Positions 37,372 to 46,020 of a stretch of 64,000 nt of DNA are shown one piece after another; positions within the stretch are counted from its first letter, which is position 1; every line of letters begins with the position of its first letter. The notes under the pieces were generated by a model, which was not told where the DNA came from, did no database searches, and worked only from the letters and a program-made list of their open reading frames with translations. The translations under genes were made by a program, and so were the position numbers. The stretch is from CAMLHP01 sp035759745 (lineage in GTDB: Bacteria; Gemmatimonadota; Gemmatimonadetes; Gemmatimonadales; GWC2-71-9). The stretch is from positions 45,792 to 109,791 of the forward strand of contig DASTUF010000054.1 of NCBI GenBank assembly GCA_035759745.1. The letters are read 5' to 3'.

Positions 37372-38578
37372 GTCCCACAGCCAAACCCAGGTGGAGGGGC
37401 AGCGACAGCGCGATGATCTCCCAGTTCATCTGAGAAGGCCCCGGCAGCAGCTTGAGCAGCAAGCCGGTTGCTGACAGCACCACCAGCGCGAGCGCCAGTC
37501 GGACGGTGCGCGGGTGAGCTGCCCTCGGAGTGCGCAGCGCCAGCGGCAGCGCCACCAGCATTACCAGCGAAACGGGCGAGAACTGGAGCAGGTTCTCGTT
37601 GGCGTGCGCTGCAGTGTGATTGGTAAGAATCCAGAGCCCCGCGAGCACCACGCCGCCCAATCCCGCGAGGAAGCTCCACGCCGATCCCAGCACGACGAAT
37701 CCGATCCGTGCGGCTCGGCGCTCCCCGCTGTGCCGCCCCAGCCAGGCCATCGCCCCGCCGCCCAGCACACCGATCAGCAAGTACCACGGCCAGCGAGTCG
37801 GTGGAGCGGCCAGTGGATCAGGTGTGGTGCTGAGGAAGAGCGTGGTCTCCGACCGCACCAGCGGCCGCTCCACCCCGTCCGCCCCGGTCCGCCGCAGCTG
37901 TCCCATTTCCTCCCGCACCGCCGACGGCAGCCACATCCCGGCCCAGCGCGAGATGGCCGCGTCGGTGGGCCGTGCCATCGTCAGTTCCGTGCCGGTGTAG
38001 ATCCAGGGGTGGGCGGCGGTCAGCCGCCGGACGTCATCCCGCCAGGTGGTGGCGGCGGGAAGCGATTCGGTGGCGGCTCGCAGCGCGCCGCCGAGAATGC
38101 GATCCAGCGCGTCGCGGACCCGGGTCGAGCAGTTGTCACGGAAGTAGTCGTAGGCGTAGAAGCGGTTTTCCGGTCGTTCGTTCCACACCAGGAAGTCCCG
38201 CATGGCCGCGCGCTCGGCCGCCGTCAGATCCAGTTCCTGGACCCAGACCGAGCGATTGGCTCGGATGTAGCTCCTGAGGCTCGCTTCGGCGTCGGCGCCG
38301 ACCATCCAGTAGCGCATGTCGCCGCGCAGGAACCGGGGCCAGAAGTCGGCCGCGGCGAAGTCGAACATGCCGTAGTTGTACCAGCGCGCCTCGCCCGCGG
38401 CGCCATCCTCGATCATGATGGCGTTGTGGCCGAACTGTTCCCAGACCGGTGCGCCCGGTCCCATCGTCACCAGCGACACTCGCAGGCTCTCGCCCGGCGT
38501 CCGCACCGGCTCCTGCGCGGACACCGGCGCCGCCCACGTCATCATGACGAGCGCGAGCGCCGGCAGGAAGCGATTCAC
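37331..38578 (-). CDS. DUF4105 (Lnb N-terminal-like) periplasmic/membrane protein
   Basis: A 415-residue protein. A signal peptide ends at about Ala22 (AAPVSAQ). DUF4105 follows: GPGAPVWEQFGHNAIMIEDG, WYNYGMFDFAAADFWPRFLR, and YDYFRDNCSTRVRDAL with the conserved Asn-Cys-Ser-Thr. After residue about 260 there are four or so membrane helices. The last 12 residues (HHEDTKDAKGSS) and the stop are encoded by the inverted-repeat element at 37155-37371, so the native C-terminus was replaced. GTG 38578 overlaps the stop of the upstream polytopic gene. Confidence 0.87.
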   Translation of the reverse strand: MNRFLPALALVMMTWAAPVSAQEPVRTPGESLRVSLVTMGPGAPVWEQFGHNAIMIEDGAAGEARWYNYGMFDFAAADFWPRFLRGDMRYWMVGADAEASLRSYIRANRSVWVQELDLTAAERAAMRDFLVWNERPENRFYAYDYFRDNCSTRVRDALDRILGGALRAATESLPAATTWRDDVRRLTAAHPWIYTGTELTMARPTDAAISRWAGMWLPSAVREEMGQLRRTGADGVERPLVRSETTLFLSTTPDPLAAPPTRWPWYLLIGVLGGGAMAWLGRHSGERRAARIGFVVLGSAWSFLAGLGGVVLAGLWILTNHTAAHANENLLQFSPVSLVMLVALPLALRTPRAAHPRTVRLALALVVLSATGLLLKLLPGPSQMNWEIIALSLPLHLGLAVGLHHEDTKDAKGSS

Positions 38579-39582
38579 GTGACGGTCTCGTCCAGCAGGG
38601 CAGGGCGCTGCCGCAGTCCGCGGCCGATCGCCAGAAGGTCGGCGTCACCACCGTTGCCCCAGAGCGCCAGCACCGCCATGGTGCCATAGATGGGAAGGTG
38701 ACCCACCAGCTCACGCCAGCCAAACGCCGCCAGCGACACGTTGAACGGCAGCCACAGCACGAGAATGCCGAGCCGGACGTACACGTTGCACAGCAGGAGC
38801 AACCCTGCCAGCAGTTCAACGGTGCCCGCCAGGTGGAGGAACGCGGCGTCGCTGACCGGGAGCCCCAGGGCGGGGAGGAAGTTGGCGGGGTAATGCTCCA
38901 GGAACTCGAGCCCGAGCGGGATGTTCCAGAGCTTTTCGGTGAGCGCCAGCGTGACCAGCGAGACGCCCGCACCGACTCGGAGCACCTGTGCCGCGCGCGG
39001 CAGCAGATGGCTCCACGGACGATTCCAGCGCCAGTCGAGCAGCGCATCCACGGCGAAGGGGCCGCGACCGGTGATGGCGAGGGCGCCGGCGATGCCCGGC
39101 ACGATGGCATGCTCCAGCAGCAGCACGGGCCCGAACACCACGCAGCCCGCCAGCCACAGCAGGATCAGCCCAATTGCCGCCGCACGGGTGAAGAATCCAT
39201 AAAACAGCGCCAGACCGATCCCTATCTGGGCCAGGGCCACGGCCGCTCCGCCGAGTGACTGGATCGCCACCGCACTGCCACTGGCCAGCGTGAGGTTGGG
39301 AGCGAACAGCTCGATGCGGACACCGGAGACGAACAGCGTTACGGCGAGGTGACTGGCGAGGACCAGCGGGACGATGCCGTACAGGATGGCGAGGCCGCGT
39401 TCGCTGGTGCCCAGCGCGAGTGGCCCCGGCACGAGTGGCTTCCTGCCGGTGGCCCGCCACGCCAGGGCGGCGACGGCGAGTCCGCCCAGGGCCACGCCGA
39501 CGGCCGCCAGCGCACCCGGCTCCAGCGCGGCGGCCGGGTCTATCGGAAACCGGCTCCCGTCGACGAACCAGCGTTCGTGCAT
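38575..39582 (-). CDS. Polytopic membrane protein, DoxX-like
   Basis: A 335-residue protein with eight or nine predicted membrane helices, e.g. ALAAVGVALGGLAVAALAW, YGIVPLVLASHLAVTLFVSG, GFFTRAAAIGLILLWLAG and HLAGTVELLAGLLLLCNVYV. The latter helix pair with LAGTVELLAGLLL resembles DoxX/SURF4-like proteins. Function unknown. Start ATG 39582 is used; a TTG two codons earlier is less likely. The region upstream of the start is a repeat array that begins 6 bases away, so no normal ribosome site or promoter is visible. Coupled to DUF4105. Confidence 0.75.
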   Translation of the reverse strand: MHERWFVDGSRFPIDPAAALEPGALAAVGVALGGLAVAALAWRATGRKPLVPGPLALGTSERGLAILYGIVPLVLASHLAVTLFVSGVRIELFAPNLTLASGSAVAIQSLGGAAVALAQIGIGLALFYGFFTRAAAIGLILLWLAGCVVFGPVLLLEHAIVPGIAGALAITGRGPFAVDALLDWRWNRPWSHLLPRAAQVLRVGAGVSLVTLALTEKLWNIPLGLEFLEHYPANFLPALGLPVSDAAFLHLAGTVELLAGLLLLCNVYVRLGILVLWLPFNVSLAAFGWRELVGHLPIYGTMAVLALWGNGGDADLLAIGRGLRQRPALLDETVT

Positions 39583-39587
39583 CGGCA

Positions 39588-39671
39588 AGGGCGAGGGGCG
39601 AGGGGCGTGGGGCGTGGGGCGTGGGGAACTCCGAATAACCCTACGCCTTACGCCCTACGCCTTACGCCTCA
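39588..39671. repeat. Head-to-head heptamer array after gyrB
   Basis: The left half holds agggcga, ggggcga and three ggggcgt units; after about 16 bases the right half holds acgcctt, acgccct, acgcctt, acgcctc in inverted orientation. The final tca (39669-39671) is the TGA stop of gyrB. RNA could fold as a long imperfect hairpin, so it may end gyrB transcription. Confidence 0.9.
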
Positions 39672-41591
39672 AACATCCAGGTTGGACACATATTTCGCAT
39701 TCTTCTCAATGAACTGCCGCCGGGGCTCGACTTCATCGCCCATCAATTCCTCGAAGAGCTTGGACGCCTCCACCGCATCCTCCATCGTCACTCGCAGCAC
39801 GGTTCGGGTCTCGGGATTCATGGTGGTCTTCCACAGCTGGTCGGGGTTCATCTCGCCCAGGCCCTTGTAGCGCTGGATCAGGACGTTGCCCTTGCCCTCG
39901 GGACCCGCCAGTCGCTTGGTGAACTCATCCCGCTCGGGCTCACTGTAGGCGTAGAACTCCTCCTTGCCGCGGGCCACGCGGTAGAGGGGGGGCTGCGCGA
40001 TGTAGATGTAGCCGGCCTCGATCAGCTCCGCCATCTGCCGGAAGAAGAACGTCAGCAGCAGGGTGCGGATGTGGGCGCCGTCCACGTCGGCGTCGGTCAT
40101 GATGATGACCTTGTGGTACCGGGCGTCCTCCAGCTTGAAGTCGTCCTTCACGCCGGTGCCGATGGCGGTGATCATCGCCCGGATCTCCTCGTTGCCGAGG
40201 ATCCGGTCGATCCGGGCCCGCTCGACGTTGAGGATCTTGCCCCGGAGCGGGAGAATCGCCTGGAACTGGCGGTCGCGTCCCTGCTTGGCGCTGCCACCGG
40301 CCGAGTCGCCCTCGACCAGGTAGAGCTCGGTCATGTGCGGGTCATTGATCGAGCAGTCGGCCAGCTTGCCCGGCAGCACGGCGTTCTCCAGCCCGGACTT
40401 CTTCCGGACCAGGTCGCGCGCCTTGCGCGCCGCTTCTCGCGCCCGCGCCGCGCTCACCGCCTTCTCCACCACGGCGCGCAGCACCGGCGGGTGCTCGTCG
40501 AGGTAGTTGCCGAGATGCTCGTTGACCACGGTCTTCACGATGCCCTCGACCTCGGAGTTGCCCAGCTTGGTCTTGGTCTGCCCCTCGAACTGCGGCTCCT
40601 TGACCTTGACGTGCAGCACCGCGGTCATGCCCTCGCGGATGTCGTCACCCGAGAGCGTGAAGCTCTCCTTCTTGAGCGCACCCGACTTCTTGGCCAGGTC
40701 ATTGACGGTGCGGGTGAGCGCGGCCCGGAACCCGGTCAGGTGGGTGCCGCCCTCGTGGGTGTTGATGTTGTTGACGAAGGTGAACGTGTTCTCGTTGTAC
40801 CCGTCCTCGTACTGCAGGGCGAGGTCCACCTCGACGCCGTCCTTCTCGGTGGTGAACGCCACCGGCTTGGGATGCAGCGTCTTCTTGTTGCGGTTGAGCC
40901 AGAGTACGAACTCGATCAGTCCACCCTTGGCATAGAACGTCTCCTCCTGGCCATCGCCCCGCTCGTCCTTGATGGTGATGCGGAGGCCCTTGTTCAGGAA
41001 TGCCAGCTGGCGCAGACGGTCGGCCAGGGTCGAATAGTTGTATTCCAGGACGGTGAAGATCTCGGGGTCCGGCTTGAAGCGGACGGTGGTCCCGGTGACC
41101 TTGGTCTTGCCCAGCACCGAGAGCTTCTTGGTGGTGTGCCCCCGCGCGAAGGACATGTGGTGCCGCTTCCCGTCGAGATCCACCAGGACCTCGAGCCGCT
41201 CGGAGAGCGCGTTGACCACCGAGACGCCGACACCATGCAACCCGCCCGATACCTTGTAGGTATTCTTGTCGAACTTGCCGCCGGCGTGGAGCACGGTCAG
41301 GGCCAGCTCGACGCCGGGGATCTTCTCGGTGGGGTGAATGTCCACCGGGATCCCGCGGCCGTTGTCGGTGACGGTGACCGAGTTGTCGGGATGGATCGTG
41401 ACTGTGATCGTGTCGCAGAAGCCGGCCAGCGCCTCGTCGATGGCATTGTCCACGACCTCATACACGAGGTGATGGAGCCCGCTTTCACTGGTGCTGCCGA
41501 TGTACATGCCCGGACGCTTGCGGACCGCCTCCAGTCCCTTGAGGACCTGGATGGCTTCGGCCTTGTACTGCGGCTCCACGCTGGCGCTCAT
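39669..41591 (-). CDS. gyrB: DNA gyrase subunit B
   Basis: A 640-residue type II topoisomerase ATPase subunit. The GHKL ATP site includes EVVDNAIDEALAGFCD, VTDNGRGIPVDIHP, GGKFDKNTYKVSGGLHGVGV, and the Toprim metal residues are in LYLVEGDSAGGSAKQGRDR and MTDADVDGAHIRTLLLTFFF. The C-terminus RRQFIEKNAKYVSNLDV is the standard GyrB end. It partners with GyrA (not in the window). ATG 41591 has GAGG about 4 bases before it. It is downstream of dciA and recF; its stop is the end of a heptamer array. Confidence 0.97.
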   Translation of the reverse strand: MSASVEPQYKAEAIQVLKGLEAVRKRPGMYIGSTSESGLHHLVYEVVDNAIDEALAGFCDTITVTIHPDNSVTVTDNGRGIPVDIHPTEKIPGVELALTVLHAGGKFDKNTYKVSGGLHGVGVSVVNALSERLEVLVDLDGKRHHMSFARGHTTKKLSVLGKTKVTGTTVRFKPDPEIFTVLEYNYSTLADRLRQLAFLNKGLRITIKDERGDGQEETFYAKGGLIEFVLWLNRNKKTLHPKPVAFTTEKDGVEVDLALQYEDGYNENTFTFVNNINTHEGGTHLTGFRAALTRTVNDLAKKSGALKKESFTLSGDDIREGMTAVLHVKVKEPQFEGQTKTKLGNSEVEGIVKTVVNEHLGNYLDEHPPVLRAVVEKAVSAARAREAARKARDLVRKKSGLENAVLPGKLADCSINDPHMTELYLVEGDSAGGSAKQGRDRQFQAILPLRGKILNVERARIDRILGNEEIRAMITAIGTGVKDDFKLEDARYHKVIIMTDADVDGAHIRTLLLTFFFRQMAELIEAGYIYIAQPPLYRVARGKEEFYAYSEPERDEFTKRLAGPEGKGNVLIQRYKGLGEMNPDQLWKTTMNPETRTVLRVTMEDAVEASKLFEELMGDEVEPRRQFIEKNAKYVSNLDV

Positions 41592-41619
41592 TCTCCCTCG
41601 CTCGAAAACCGTGTGACGA

Positions 41620-41937
41620 TCAAGGCGCCCGGCGCCCCGCGCCGGCCACCCATCGAATTTCCCTGACTCGGCCCTTCCGGCCCTGGTTGATGCGCGCCAG
41701 GATCCGGGGGGACATGAGGCGCAGCTCCTGCGCCCATGACGCGCTGGCCACCCGTACCCAGAGGATACCGTCGGCGGTCACGCTCTCCGCCTCGGTGGCC
41801 GCGGCGATCTGGGGTCCCACCAGCTCGGCCCACTCCGCCACCACCCCGGCTGCCGACACCCTCCGGGTCAGCCCGTGCCGCTCGAAATAGCCGGCAATGG
41901 CGTCACCGATAGGGACCGGGCGGGCAGGCTTCGTCAT
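41620..41937 (-). CDS. dciA: DciA-like helicase loader (DUF721)
   Basis: A 105-residue protein. The DUF721/DciA pattern is clear: VVAEWAELVGPQIAAATEAE, then VTADGILWVRVASASWAQEL, then LMSPRILARIN. DciA is the ancestral loader of the replicative helicase DnaB. It sits between recF and gyrB, a common DciA position. Its ATG overlaps the recF stop (ATGA). Confidence 0.88.
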   Translation of the reverse strand: MTKPARPVPIGDAIAGYFERHGLTRRVSAAGVVAEWAELVGPQIAAATEAESVTADGILWVRVASASWAQELRLMSPRILARINQGRKGRVREIRWVAGAGRRAP

Positions 41938-43010
41938 GCGGCGACAACTCCATCCCGAATGGACCAGATCGGCAACCCCAGCGAACGCGGCAGCGTGCGC
42001 GGCAACTCGCCGGCCCGGGGTGCGGTGAGAAATATCTGGCGCGCCGACCCTGTGCCGACCCTGCCGGCCAGCCGCTCCTGCCGCTCGCCATCGAGCTCGG
42101 CAAAGACGTCATCCAGCAGCAGCGCCGGCTGTTCACCGGTGGCATCAGCCAGCGTGTCCAGTTCCAGCAGCTTGAGCGCGATGGCCGCTGTGCGCTGCTG
42201 GCCGCTCGACCCGAACTCGCGGGCTCGCTTTCCGCCCAGCGTCAGCACCAGGTCGTCCCGGTGCGGTCCGATGCTGGTGGCGCCGCGAGCCAGGTCGCGA
42301 GCACGATGCGCCGCCAGCGACTCCTTCCAACCCGCGGGATCCGAGAGTTCCGGGCGCCCGGCATAAGCCAGTGCAGCGTCCGCAGATTCCCCCAGCGCGC
42401 GAAGCTCCTCGGCGAATCCGGCGTTCCGCGCCTCGACCCACCGCTGCCGCGCACGCACCAGTGGAGCCCCGTGCTCGGCCAGCGGCACCTCGAAAAGCTC
42501 GGCCATGTCGGCCCGGCGCGCCCGCAGCGCCTGGTTGCGCTGCGCCAGTGCCGAGCGGTAGCGGGCCAGCGACCGGAAATATCCCCGATCCGAAAGCGCC
42601 AGCATCCGGTCGAGGTAGAGCCGGCGCTCGGAAGCGCTTCCCGCAGCCAGCGCGACATCGTCCGGACGGAACGCCACGGCGAGCCAGTAGCCAACCGCAT
42701 CGGCCAGCCGCGGGGGCGTGGAACCATTGACGGTGATGAGTTTGCGCCGTTCGTCGCGATGCCACGACACCGCCAGGCGATCCGCGCCCGTGTCGGCTAC
42801 GACCTGGAACCCGGTGCTGCCGAACCGCGCCACGCCGGCATCCGGTGACCCGCGGAACGACCGGAACAGCACCGGATAGCAGATCGCCTCGAGCAGGCTG
42901 GTCTTGCCGTGGCCGTTCGGTCCCAGGATCGCAGCGCCTTCGGCGGGCAGTTCCCAGCTGCCGTCGGCCAGGTTCCTGAAGCCGCGGACCTCGATCCGCG
43001 AAAGTCGCAC
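41934..43010 (-). CDS. recF: DNA replication and repair protein RecF
   Basis: A 358-residue ABC-type ATPase that loads RecA at gaps. It begins MRLSRIEVRGFRNLADGSWE; Walker A is GPNGHGKTS (residues 30-38), the signature is SSGQQRTAAIALKL, and Walker B is LLLDDVFAELD. The length is normal. It starts with GTG 43010, two bases after the stop of the lipoprotein gene, and has no own ribosome site, so it relies on coupling. There is no dnaN or dnaA upstream. Confidence 0.95.
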   Translation of the reverse strand: MRLSRIEVRGFRNLADGSWELPAEGAAILGPNGHGKTSLLEAICYPVLFRSFRGSPDAGVARFGSTGFQVVADTGADRLAVSWHRDERRKLITVNGSTPPRLADAVGYWLAVAFRPDDVALAAGSASERRLYLDRMLALSDRGYFRSLARYRSALAQRNQALRARRADMAELFEVPLAEHGAPLVRARQRWVEARNAGFAEELRALGESADAALAYAGRPELSDPAGWKESLAAHRARDLARGATSIGPHRDDLVLTLGGKRAREFGSSGQQRTAAIALKLLELDTLADATGEQPALLLDDVFAELDGERQERLAGRVGTGSARQIFLTAPRAGELPRTLPRSLGLPIWSIRDGVVAA

Positions 43011-43012
43011 TG

Positions 43013-43447
43013 CTATTCGACGATCAGTCGCCGAACGGCGGTGTCGCCCCGGTTGCCCATCGCATCGGTGGCGAAGACCAGCACCAGGATCGAGTCGCCC
43101 CCGGAGCCGATGGTCCGGATGGGGATCCCGAACGAGACCGTGTCGTCCGGTGTCGCCGGTGAGAAGGGCGAAAACGCCAGCGACGCACCCACGATCACGA
43201 AGTACACGCTGTCCACGCCATCGGGGTCGATCGACCGACCGGCCAGCACCACGTCGGGCCCGACGTCCACCCGCACTTCGCCGGCTTCGGGGTGGTCGAT
43301 GAACGTGATTGGCCCCTCACCCGGCTCGACGTTCTGCTCGAACACCAGCCGGTCGCGCGTTCCACAAGCGAGCAGCGCGGCGACAAGGACCAGCGCAACT
43401 CGTTTTGCACCGTGCAGTTGTGTGAGTCGCTGAAGGGGTGCTGCCAT
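43013..43447 (-). CDS. Small lipoprotein heading the recF operon
   Basis: A 144-residue protein. Residues 13-28 (HGAKRVALVLVAALLAC) form a lipoprotein signal with lipobox LLAC. The mature part has beta-rich segments (GPDVVLAGRSIDPDGVDSVY, FATDAMGNRGDTAVRRLIVE) like Ig-fold repeats in bacterial surface proteins (DPDG..D). Function unknown. It may be transcribed from a promoter whose TAGATT lies 6 bases before its ATG. Confidence 0.8.
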   Translation of the reverse strand: MAAPLQRLTQLHGAKRVALVLVAALLACGTRDRLVFEQNVEPGEGPITFIDHPEAGEVRVDVGPDVVLAGRSIDPDGVDSVYFVIVGASLAFSPFSPATPDDTVSFGIPIRTIGSGGDSILVLVFATDAMGNRGDTAVRRLIVE

Positions 43448-43453
43448 CCCCCA

Positions 43454-43459
43454 AATCTA
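43454..43459 (-). promoter_or_regulatory. -10-like TAGATT just before the recF-operon lipoprotein (leaderless candidate)
   Basis: TAGATT is followed by six bases and then ATG 43447. A transcript starting about 6-7 bases after the -10 would begin at the start codon, with no leader or ribosome site. The same TAnnnT-6/8-ATG arrangement occurs at uvrA and glpK. Confidence 0.4.
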
Positions 43460-43497
43460 GCGGAATGGCACCCCGAAAAGGAGGGCGGGCGGGCGCT

Positions 43498-44280
43498 CTA
43501 TTTGCCGGTGAAGTTGGGCGTTCGCCGAGCCAGAAATGCCGCCGTGCCCTCACGCATGTCGTCGGTTCCGGAGAGGTCGCCGAAGCGCCTAGCTTCGACT
43601 TCCAGCGCCTCGTCCACCGACAAGTCCAGTCCGGCGTCGACCGCCTCCAGGCAGGCGCGCACCGCGAGAGGCCCCTGCTCGAGAATCGCGCCCAGCAGCG
43701 CCTCGGACTCGGGAATGAGGCTATCGGCGGGCGCGACCCGATTGACCAGGCCAATGCGAAGCGCCTCGGCGGCATCGATCATGGCCCCGGTCAGCAGCAG
43801 CTCCAGCGCCCGGCCGCGCCCCACCAGCCGGGGCAGCCGCACCGTGCCGCCATACCCGGGGCACAGGCCCAGCTTGACCTCGGGCTGTCCGAACCTGGCG
43901 GATTCGCTGGCCACCCGCATGTGGCACGCCATCGCCAGCTCGCACCCGCCGCCCAGCGCGAAGCCGTTGACCGCTGCGACCACCGGCTTGCCACTCCGCT
44001 CAATCCGCCGGAAGACGTCCTGCCCCCGGCGCGCCCGGTCGGCGCCCTGCTCCGGGTTCTGGTCCGCCAGCTCGGCGATGTCGGCCCCGGCCACGAACGC
44101 CTTGGCACCGGCACCAGTGAGCAGGATGCCGCGCACAGCGGCGTCGGAGTCGAGGGTGGCGAACGCCTCGTCCAGTTCGTGGATGACAGCGTCATTGAGG
44201 GCGTTGAGCTTCTCGGGCCGGTTGATGGTCACCTTGGCGACCGGGCCAGTGATCTCGACCAGCAGGGTTTCGTAGGTCAT
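43498..44280 (-). CDS. Enoyl-CoA hydratase/isomerase (crotonase family)
   Basis: A 260-residue crotonase. It begins VAKVTINRPEKLNALNDAVI, with the oxyanion-hole GAKAFVAGADIAEL, the first catalytic Glu in FALGGGCELAMACHM, and the second in FGQPEVKLGLCPGYGGTVRL. Both Glu residues are kept, so hydratase activity is likely. PGYGGTVRL replaces the usual PGAGGTQRL. It likely acts in beta-oxidation. ATG 44280 lies just before an octamer array. Confidence 0.93.
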   Translation of the reverse strand: MTYETLLVEITGPVAKVTINRPEKLNALNDAVIHELDEAFATLDSDAAVRGILLTGAGAKAFVAGADIAELADQNPEQGADRARRGQDVFRRIERSGKPVVAAVNGFALGGGCELAMACHMRVASESARFGQPEVKLGLCPGYGGTVRLPRLVGRGRALELLLTGAMIDAAEALRIGLVNRVAPADSLIPESEALLGAILEQGPLAVRACLEAVDAGLDLSVDEALEVEARRFGDLSGTDDMREGTAAFLARRTPNFTGK

Positions 44281-44288
44281 GCGCTAAC

Positions 44289-44336
44289 GGTAAGGCGGTA
44301 AGGCGGTAAGGCGGTAGGGCGATAGGGCGGTCGGCT
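44289..44336. repeat. Octamer array (GGTAAGGC), six units, in a divergent gap
   Basis: Three perfect ggtaaggc units, then ggtagggc, gatagggc and ggtcggct, in one orientation. It lies in the divergent gap between the enoyl-CoA hydratase and glpK, and is an 8-base relative of the heptamer arrays. Confidence 0.9.
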
Positions 44337-44347
44337 ATCCGAGGCAG

Positions 44348-44472
44348 CGGCAGTCAGGGCGCTCCCCTCCGGCAGATACGTGACCTGCCTGCGGGAAGCG
44401 CCCTGACCGCCGTGCCACCAATGCCTGGCGCGCCGGCGGGACGGCGCGGGTAGGGGAGCGCCCTGGCTGCCG
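44348..44472. repeat. 125-bp palindromic element with three related arms
   Basis: Left arm 44348-44368 and right arm 44452-44472 are inverted with one mismatch in 21 (cggcagtcagggcgctcccc). A third inverted copy (agcgccctgaccgccg) lies near 44397-44412. No ORF of credible coding character. It lies between the octamer array and glpK and might be a dispersed repeat or a complex regulatory hairpin. Confidence 0.8.
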
Positions 44473-44498
44473 TTGCCCCCGCGCCTGATTTCCTGCCT

Positions 44499-44504
44499 TA
44501 CATT
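44499..44504 (+). promoter_or_regulatory. -10-like TACATT before glpK (leaderless candidate)
   Basis: TACATT is followed by six bases and then the glpK ATG 44511. There is no ribosome site. A weak -35 (TTGCCC, 44473-44478) is 20 bases upstream. Same arrangement as uvrA and the recF-operon lipoprotein. Confidence 0.4.
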
Positions 44505-44510
44505 TGCCAG

Positions 44511-45995
44511 ATGGCATCGATCCTCGCGCTCGACCAGGGCACCACCGGCTCGACCGCGCTGGTGGTGCATCAGGACGGCACCGTGCTCGGCCGAGGTTAC
44601 CGCGAGTTCACCCAGCATTTCCCGCGGCCGGGCTGGGTGGAGCACGATGCTGACGAGATCTACCGGGTCAGCGTTGAGGCGGCGCGCGAAGCGATCTCGG
44701 CGGCTGGCCAGCAACCGGCGGCAATCGGCATCAGCAATCAGCGCGAGACGGTGGTGCTCTGGGATCGCGCGACCCTCGCGCCGGTGGCGCCGGCAATCGT
44801 CTGGCAGGACCGGCGGACGACTGAGCGGTGCAAGCAACTCGAGGCGGCCGGGATGCAGCCGCTGATTCGGGCCCGAACCGGCCTGGTGATCGATCCCTAC
44901 TTCTCGGCGACCAAGCTCGAATGGCTGCTGCGCGACCCGGACGTCCGGCGCCGCGCCCAGCGGGGCCAGCTCGCCGCGGGTACCATTGACAGCTGGCTCG
45001 TCGCCCGGCTGACCGGAGGCCGGGTGCATGTCACCGACCGTACCAACGCGTCGCGCACCATGCTCTGCGACCTGGCGCGGGGCGTCTGGGACGACGAACT
45101 CCTGACGCTCTTCTCGGTGCCCCGGAGCATCCTGCCGGAGATCGTCCCGTCGAGCGGCGCAGTGGGGGCCACCGACCGGAGCATTCTCGGCGCGGAACTT
45201 CCGATCTCCGGCATCGCGGGCGACCAGCAGTCCGCGCTCTTCGGGCAGGCCTGTGTCCGTGCCGGAATGGCGAAGAACACATATGGAACCGGTGCCTTTC
45301 TGCTGGTACACACGGGCGACTCGGTGGCGGAGCCGCCCGCCGGCGTGCTCGCGACGGCCGCATGCGGCCCCCGGGGTCAGCCGGCCTTCGCAATCGAGGG
45401 GAGTGTCCTCGTGGCGGGGGCCGCAGTACAGTGGCTTCGTGACGGACTGGGGCTCATTGAGCGCGCGTCGGAAACCGAGGCGCTTGCGTGCTCGGTACCG
45501 GATACTGGCGGCGTGCATTTCGTTCCGGCCTTCGCGGGGCTGGGCACGCCCCACTGGGCGCCTGAAGCGCGCGGCACCATTACCGGTCTCACCCGCGGAA
45601 CGACCCGGGCCCACCTCGTTCGCGCCACGCTCGAGAGCATGGCCTTCTCGTCGGCCGACTTGCTTGAGGCAATGGAGGGGCCCGGAAGGCAGGTCCCCTT
45701 CCTCCGTGTGGACGGGGGCGTGAGCGCCAACGACTGGCTCATGCAGTTCCAGGCCGACGTCTGCGGGAGGCCGGTCGAGCGGCCGTCACAGGTGGAGACA
45801 ACGGCACTGGGTGCCGCTGCGCTGGCCGGGATCGCGGCCGGGACCTGGCGCGATGCCGATGACTTTGCCGCCTCGCGCGCCCCCACCCGGTTCGAGCCAG
45901 CCATCGGCCCATCCGAGCGCGACACCCTCCGCCGCGGCTGGCAACGGGCGGTCAATGCCGCCCTGGCGTGGGCGACTGACCGATCTGACGCATGA
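44511..45995 (+). CDS. glpK: Glycerol kinase
   Basis: A 494-residue FGGY-family kinase, phosphorylating glycerol to glycerol-3-phosphate. It begins MASILALDQGTTGSTALVVH (DQGTT phosphate loop), with GISNQRETVVLWDRATLAP, WQDRRT (canonical), GTIDSWLVARLTGG, FGQACVRAGMAKNTYGTGAF and a C-terminal RVDGGVSANDWLMQFQADV. GISNQRET is the glycerol-kinase form of this motif. ATG 44511 has no ribosome site but has a TACATT 6 bases before it. Confidence 0.95.
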   Translation: MASILALDQGTTGSTALVVHQDGTVLGRGYREFTQHFPRPGWVEHDADEIYRVSVEAAREAISAAGQQPAAIGISNQRETVVLWDRATLAPVAPAIVWQDRRTTERCKQLEAAGMQPLIRARTGLVIDPYFSATKLEWLLRDPDVRRRAQRGQLAAGTIDSWLVARLTGGRVHVTDRTNASRTMLCDLARGVWDDELLTLFSVPRSILPEIVPSSGAVGATDRSILGAELPISGIAGDQQSALFGQACVRAGMAKNTYGTGAFLLVHTGDSVAEPPAGVLATAACGPRGQPAFAIEGSVLVAGAAVQWLRDGLGLIERASETEALACSVPDTGGVHFVPAFAGLGTPHWAPEARGTITGLTRGTTRAHLVRATLESMAFSSADLLEAMEGPGRQVPFLRVDGGVSANDWLMQFQADVCGRPVERPSQVETTALGAAALAGIAAGTWRDADDFAASRAPTRFEPAIGPSERDTLRRGWQRAVNAALAWATDRSDA

Positions 45996-46020
45996 CGGGG
46001 CCGGATAACGATTCTATATT

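Noticed and set aside
43448..44510. Replication origin near recF/gyrB
   Set aside because: No dnaA or dnaN, no cluster of TTATCCACA-like boxes, and no AT-rich unwinding region was seen.
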